Assembly (NCBI GenBank): GCA_019136395.1
Contig: JAGVUH010000632.1
Location: 1 to 8,371, forward strand
Reading direction: 5' to 3'
DNA length: 8,371 nucleotides
From: Gammaproteobacteria bacterium
GTDB taxonomy: Bacteria; Pseudomonadota; Gammaproteobacteria; Chromatiales; Chromatiaceae
Part shown: positions 5,208 through 8,371 of the stretch, piece by piece
How positions within the stretch are numbered: position 1 is the stretch's first letter
Layout: every line of letters begins with the position of its first letter
Position numbers and translations under genes: made by a program
The notes under the pieces: generated by a model
Told to the model about the DNA's origin: nothing
The model's input: the letters and a program-made list of their open reading frames with translations, nothing else
The model's database searches: none

Positions 5208-6629
5208 CTAAAAATCCTTGACTTGCTGGAAGGGCGCTGACCCGACGGTCTCGCCCTTGCGCAACTGGGCGATCGCCTCCGGGTTGATCTCTTCCAGTTT
5301 GGCCACGGCTTGGGGAGCCTTGGCGATATGGCTGAGGCGGGCCGGCGTGGCGACGGCCAGGGCGGCGGGTGGCTTGGCGTTGAATTCCTCCACCAGGCGG
5401 TCGAGGTCCTTGGTGCCATGGAAGCTCACCTTGACCACCCCTTGCTCGACCGCGTCCAGCCGGAAGGCCTGTTCCCCGAATTTGGCATTCAGGGGCTTGA
5501 TCACCACGCTGTTCACCACCTCGGCGAAATTGCCGGTGTTGCCGGCGAAATTCACCTCGTAAATGGAGATGCCGTCGCTGGAATAGTTGCGGAAATCCAC
5601 CCCGAGAATGGGGCGCAGGCCGATCAGTTCCTTCTTGAACAGGACGCCGACGTCATAACTGGGCAGGCCGATCACCCGCAGCTGGTAGATCTTGCTCGGG
5701 CTCATCAGGTGTTGTTGAAAGAAGTCCCGGGAGAATTCCTCGCCAATCAGGCGGCCGATCTCCTGCACCGCCTCGTCTTCCGTGGCCCAGCTATGCCGGC
5801 GCGGGACCTTGTTGTTGAAATAGATCTCCTCGCCGGTATGGTTGTCGACGCATTTCACCGTCCAGGAGGTGATGACGTGCTTTTTGACGTTGACCCCGGA
5901 GGCCTTGAGGTTGACCGTGCGGACGTCGAACTTGACCTTGCCGTAGATCGAGAAGTCTGATTCCTTGAGGTGCGACAGGGAGATGGTGGCCTCGACCTGA
6001 TCGTCGATCGTTGAGGATTCCACCATTTCCGCCTTGAGTTTCTTGGTCAGCTCCTCCGACCAGACGCGATAACCGAAGCCGGCGATATGCTCCTTGAGGA
6101 TGTTTTCCGCGATCTCCGACCGGCTCTCCCAACTGCCCCGCTCGACATCCTGGGCAAAGATGGCCACGGAGATCTTGGGGTCGCCGTACTGGCGGATGTA
6201 GCTGACTCGTGAGGAGCGGGACATCTCCTGCAGGGCCTCCTCCACGCCGGTGACATAGACCTCGGCCTGGATCAGCAGGTGCATGAAGCCGTCCTCGCCC
6301 AGCCAGGGATTGCTTTCCTTGATCACGCGCTTGATGAGGCCAGTGGACTTGCTGAAGACCCGGTCCTCGATCAGGACGTAGTTCTCCATCAGGGTATTGC
6401 TGTCGATAAAGGCCCCAACGGCCTTTTCGATGACCTGCCGCCGGGCATCCTGGCGCAGGTCGTCAATGAGAAGGCCCTGGTCGCGCTGGTAGGTCTCGGC
6501 GTTGGGATCAGCCAGGCCCTCGGCGGTGACGGTGATGGTATCCGCGGCCAGGGTGGCCAGGCTGGGTAGGGCCAGGGCTAGCAGCAGGAACAGCCGGAGG
6601 AGGAGGGGCCTGAGGGAGTCGTTGCGCAT
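5208..6629 (-). CDS. Large periplasmic protein with FlgT-N/LPP20-like N-terminal domain
   Basis: This encodes 473 residues from ATG 6629, with AGGA at 6642-6639 as ribosome site. Residues 1-29 are a Sec signal peptide without a lipobox. Residues 30-135 read as a module of the FlgT-N/LPP20 kind: ITVTAEGLADPN, helix DDLRQDARRQVIEKAVGAFI, the motif IDSNT (75-79), then NYVLIEDRVFSKSTGLIKRV and a strand-rich end. Residues 150-305 form a second region with ISVAIFAQD and AENILKEHIAGFGYRVW (174-190), reminiscent of TolB-N/CsgG-like alpha-beta folds; a single cysteine is at 260. Residues 314-405 hold a third alpha-beta unit (YQLRVIGLPSYDVGVLFKKE...). An Ala/Pro-rich tail ends the chain. It is last in a minus-strand cluster with another protein carrying the same module. 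A structural envelope role is inferred; no enzyme motif is seen. Confidence 0.75.
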   Translation of the reverse strand: MRNDSLRPLLLRLFLLLALALPSLATLAADTITVTAEGLADPNAETYQRDQGLLIDDLRQDARRQVIEKAVGAFIDSNTLMENYVLIEDRVFSKSTGLIKRVIKESNPWLGEDGFMHLLIQAEVYVTGVEEALQEMSRSSRVSYIRQYGDPKISVAIFAQDVERGSWESRSEIAENILKEHIAGFGYRVWSEELTKKLKAEMVESSTIDDQVEATISLSHLKESDFSIYGKVKFDVRTVNLKASGVNVKKHVITSWTVKCVDNHTGEEIYFNNKVPRRHSWATEDEAVQEIGRLIGEEFSRDFFQQHLMSPSKIYQLRVIGLPSYDVGVLFKKELIGLRPILGVDFRNYSSDGISIYEVNFAGNTGNFAEVVNSVVIKPLNAKFGEQAFRLDAVEQGVVKVSFHGTKDLDRLVEEFNAKPPAALAVATPARLSHIAKAPQAVAKLEEINPEAIAQLRKGETVGSAPFQQVKDF

Positions 6630-6758
6630 GAGCGTGTTTCCTGCCGGGTGAGGGCTCGGTTGCCCGGGGCGGTCTATATCCCTGGAAATTTTGTTGTGGT
6701 GTGGTGTGTGAATCCGGACCCGCTTGCGTCCGCCTGAACGGCTAGGCCAAGGCGGGTG

Positions 6759-6774
6759 GCCCGGGCTCCCGGGC
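6759..6774. repeat. GC palindrome between the two LPP20-like genes
   Basis: GCCCGGG (6759-6765) is followed two bases later by its complement CCCGGGC (6768-6774). It lies about 30 bases beyond the stop of the minus-strand LPP20-like gene and about 130 bases upstream of the next minus-strand start. No T-run follows in either direction. It could slow or partly end transcription between the two genes, or be incidental in GC-rich DNA. Confidence 0.35.
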
Positions 6775-6801
6775 TCACCTGGGTCTCAAGCCGGTTGGGC
6801 C

Positions 6802-7671
6802 TCAGCGCAGATTAGCGCCACCACCCTGAGCCTCCGGCGGCATGGCGGGTACCGTGGCCGGGCCGACCGGCACATTGATCGTGCCCTCGCGGATCTCGGT
6901 GCGACCGCCAAAATTGCCCTCCATGCCCACCGTGGTCGGGTCCTGTTTGAAGTCATTGTGCTGAGCGCCGATGCCCTCGACCTCGACCACCTCGTTGTCG
7001 TACTTAATGCGGCGGTTCAGCACGTCCTGAACGAAGCCGAACTTCAGACGCATCTTGACATAGGCGTCGCCATTCTCATCCCAGCGGTAGCCCACCAGTT
7101 CGGCGCCGTAAATGGCGGCCATCATCTTGGCGCGGATGCTGTCCGATTCCAGGATGTAATCCCGCACGGAGGTGTTGCTGTCGATCTTGAAGCCAATGAT
7201 GGTCTTGGCCAGTTGCTTGTAGGCATCCATTTCCGCCGCCCGCAGGGCGCGGAGGGGACCGGCCATCTCGGGGGTGGAGGTGGCAAAGCCGACGCGCTGG
7301 ATGGTCTGACCACCGAAGTCGATGTTGCGGCCGATGATATTGGTCACCCGGCCGAGCTTGATGGTGGCGACGACCTGCGCGATATCCTTCTCGGGGTCAT
7401 AGATGGCATCCGCATACTCGATGCCCTTGATGGCCGCCGCCGTCTTGGCGTCGACGGTCACCTCCTGGGCGACGAGGTCTTCGACCCGTTCACTGCTCCG
7501 GACCTTGAGGCCGATGACGCTCTCAACGATGGCCCGTTCCGCGGCCACCTTGGCGGCATTGACCGTCATCAGTTTTTTGTTGCCCGCGACGGCAACCTGG
7601 GCGCCCAGCAGCAGGGCCAGGGCCATCAGGCCGAGTTGTAGGCCCCTTCTCGCGATCATTGTCTTCACCAT
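6802..7671 (-). CDS. Secreted protein with two LPP20-like modules
   Basis: This encodes 289 residues from ATG 7671, chosen because GGAG at 7683-7680 lies 8 bases upstream; ATG 7677 would be only 2 bases from it, and a start at 7737 adds a polar stretch before the signal peptide. Residues 1-29 are a Sec signal (LQLGLMALALLLGAQVAVA-G), with no lipobox cysteine. Module 1 (about 38-108) has NAAKVAAERAIVESVIGLKV and ends VVATIKLG. Module 2 (about 140-217) has RAAEMDAYKQLAKTIIGFKI, IDSNT, DYILESDSIRAKMMAAIYGAE and YVKMRLKFG. Both follow the LPP20/FlgP-like pattern of a helix, a conserved turn and two strands, and module 2 closely resembles the N-terminal domain of the 473-residue protein encoded next. 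The tail is Gly/Pro-rich. The two proteins are likely partners in the periplasm or at the outer membrane. Confidence 0.75.
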   Translation of the reverse strand: MVKTMIARRGLQLGLMALALLLGAQVAVAGNKKLMTVNAAKVAAERAIVESVIGLKVRSSERVEDLVAQEVTVDAKTAAAIKGIEYADAIYDPEKDIAQVVATIKLGRVTNIIGRNIDFGGQTIQRVGFATSTPEMAGPLRALRAAEMDAYKQLAKTIIGFKIDSNTSVRDYILESDSIRAKMMAAIYGAELVGYRWDENGDAYVKMRLKFGFVQDVLNRRIKYDNEVVEVEGIGAQHNDFKQDPTTVGMEGNFGGRTEIREGTINVPVGPATVPAMPPEAQGGGANLR

Positions 7672-7770
7672 GGTCATTTCTCCATTCGTCTCCGCATTAA
7701 TTTTCATCAGCCGTGGGGGCTTGGAATTGACGGGCACAAAACTTCGGTAACTGGCGGGGTCACCAGGGTT

Positions 7771-8331
7771 TCAGAACGGCGCCACCGCCGGTAAGTGGTG
7801 GGCGCCGAGCTGGGCGGGCGCGGTTGATAAGGTGAGTGGGTCGGGAGCCGGGGCGCGCTGGTCCGTCTGGCCGGCCGTCACGGGCGGCGCGGCCGTGACC
7901 GCCTTGGCAGGAGTGGCGGCCATCTCGACCTGGTCCGGGATGGGGCCAAAGCGCAGGCTGGGGCTGCCATGGCCAAAGGGGGCCAGGACATTCGGGCTGG
8001 CGTGGGTACCCTTGACGGTGGGGGCGGCCGCCGATGGGGCCCAGGGCAGGGGGGAGTGGATGGCGGAGGGTACCGCGTCCACCGCGCGTTCGGCACCCGT
8101 GACCTCCAAATGGTCCACCTGGAAGAGGGGCTGGCCTGGGCCCGTCGTTACCCGGGCGGATAGCCGATACTCACCGTCCTGGTTACCCGTGTGCAGCGCC
8201 TCCAGGATCGCCTGATTGACACCGATGAGTTCACGGGCATTCTGTTCCATCAATGCGCGGTTGCCGGTCCAGCCCTGGACCGGCAGGATTGCCAGCGCCA
8301 TCAAGACGATCTTGCGCTGGGTGGCGCGCAT
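7771..8331 (-). CDS. Secreted Pro/Ala-rich protein of unknown function
   Basis: This encodes 186 residues from ATG 8331. Residues 1-20 look like a Sec signal peptide (RKIVLMALAILPVQG). A short domain follows (about 23-83: NRALMEQNARELIGVNQAIL, then DGEYRLSARVTTGPGQPLFQVDHLEV). The rest, from about residue 85, is Pro/Ala-rich and probably disordered, ending LPAVAPF. I do not recognise the family. It precedes the LPP20-like gene on the same strand with a gap of 99 bases, so joint expression is likely. A possible upstream gene ends only 6 bases before this start. The frame has a plausible signal peptide and fits the cluster; the low-complexity half makes it less certain than its neighbours. Confidence 0.6.
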   Translation of the reverse strand: MRATQRKIVLMALAILPVQGWTGNRALMEQNARELIGVNQAILEALHTGNQDGEYRLSARVTTGPGQPLFQVDHLEVTGAERAVDAVPSAIHSPLPWAPSAAAPTVKGTHASPNVLAPFGHGSPSLRFGPIPDQVEMAATPAKAVTAAPPVTAGQTDQRAPAPDPLTLSTAPAQLGAHHLPAVAPF

Positions 8332-8337
8332 CAGGCG

Positions 8338-8371
8338 TTACCACTCACCCGGCTTGAGGGCGCGGCCGCCA
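8338..8371 (-). CDS. Possible C-terminal end of an upstream minus-strand gene (partial)
   Basis: One minus-strand frame entering from the right edge reads GGRALKPGEW and stops at TAA 8340-8338, 6 bases before the start of the secreted Pro/Ala-rich protein. The ending is protein-like and the spacing fits an operon. A different frame stops at 8333-8331, overlapping that start (TGATG), so which frame is real cannot be settled from ten codons. Confidence 0.25.
   Translation of the reverse strand, partial: GGRALKPGEW

Noticed and set aside
6660..6720. Promoter for the 473-residue protein gene (minus-strand TATAGA near 6675)
   Set aside because: There is no recognisable -35 hexamer at 16-18 bases, only a CA-rich tract.
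6724..7641. Plus-strand frame of 305 codons rich in His, Asp and Leu
   Set aside because: It is the antisense shadow of the LPP20-like gene. The minus-strand reading has a signal peptide, a ribosome site and repeated domains; this one has none.

Overview
The window is GC-rich, densely coding DNA with GCC/GGC/CTG-biased codons. It carries envelope proteins with Sec and lipoprotein signals, 17-kDa-antigen-type lipoproteins, a secreted DUF302 protein and a cluster of FlgT-N/LPP20-like periplasmic proteins. Together these suggest a Gram-negative pseudomonadote, most likely a gammaproteobacterium, possibly of the purple-sulfur/Chromatiales type. That placement is inferred from style and gene content, because no rRNA, tRNA or marker gene is present. 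No transposase, CRISPR array or RNA gene was seen.

Left third (1-3203, + strand): the tail of an unidentified gene is followed by a short intergenic stretch of CCGG-rich repeats, then a tightly packed unit of a double-ACT-domain protein, a SerB-like HAD-fold protein and formate-tetrahydrofolate ligase (fhs). The HAD frame overlaps the ACT frame by 25 bases, and the HAD stop overlaps the fhs start (ATGA). The unit belongs by family to serine/one-carbon metabolism, but every member is abnormal. The ACT and HAD frames look like one ancestral ACT-ACT-HAD gene broken by a deletion that removed the end of ACT domain 2. The HAD part has lost its catalytic motifs. Fhs lacks about 55 internal residues of the family core and carries a roughly 65-residue Gly/Ala-rich insert with aberrant codon use. 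The unit may be decaying, or may have been turned into a non-catalytic regulatory module.

Middle (3204-5156, + strand): a secreted DUF302 protein, then two paralogous lipoproteins. The first has a good sigma70-like promoter and a glycine-zipper segment. The second lacks the zipper but shares the C-terminal two-cysteine domain. All three act in the periplasm or at the outer membrane.

Right (5208-8371, - strand, converging on the lipoproteins): reading from the right edge, the possible tail of another gene, a secreted Pro/Ala-rich protein, a secreted protein with two LPP20-like modules, and a 473-residue periplasmic protein whose N-terminal domain is a third copy of the same kind of module. 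Their common orientation and shared domain suggest one envelope-associated system, loosely reminiscent of the FlgO/FlgP/FlgT family of flagellar-ring accessory proteins. No flagellar gene is visible, and the role is unknown.
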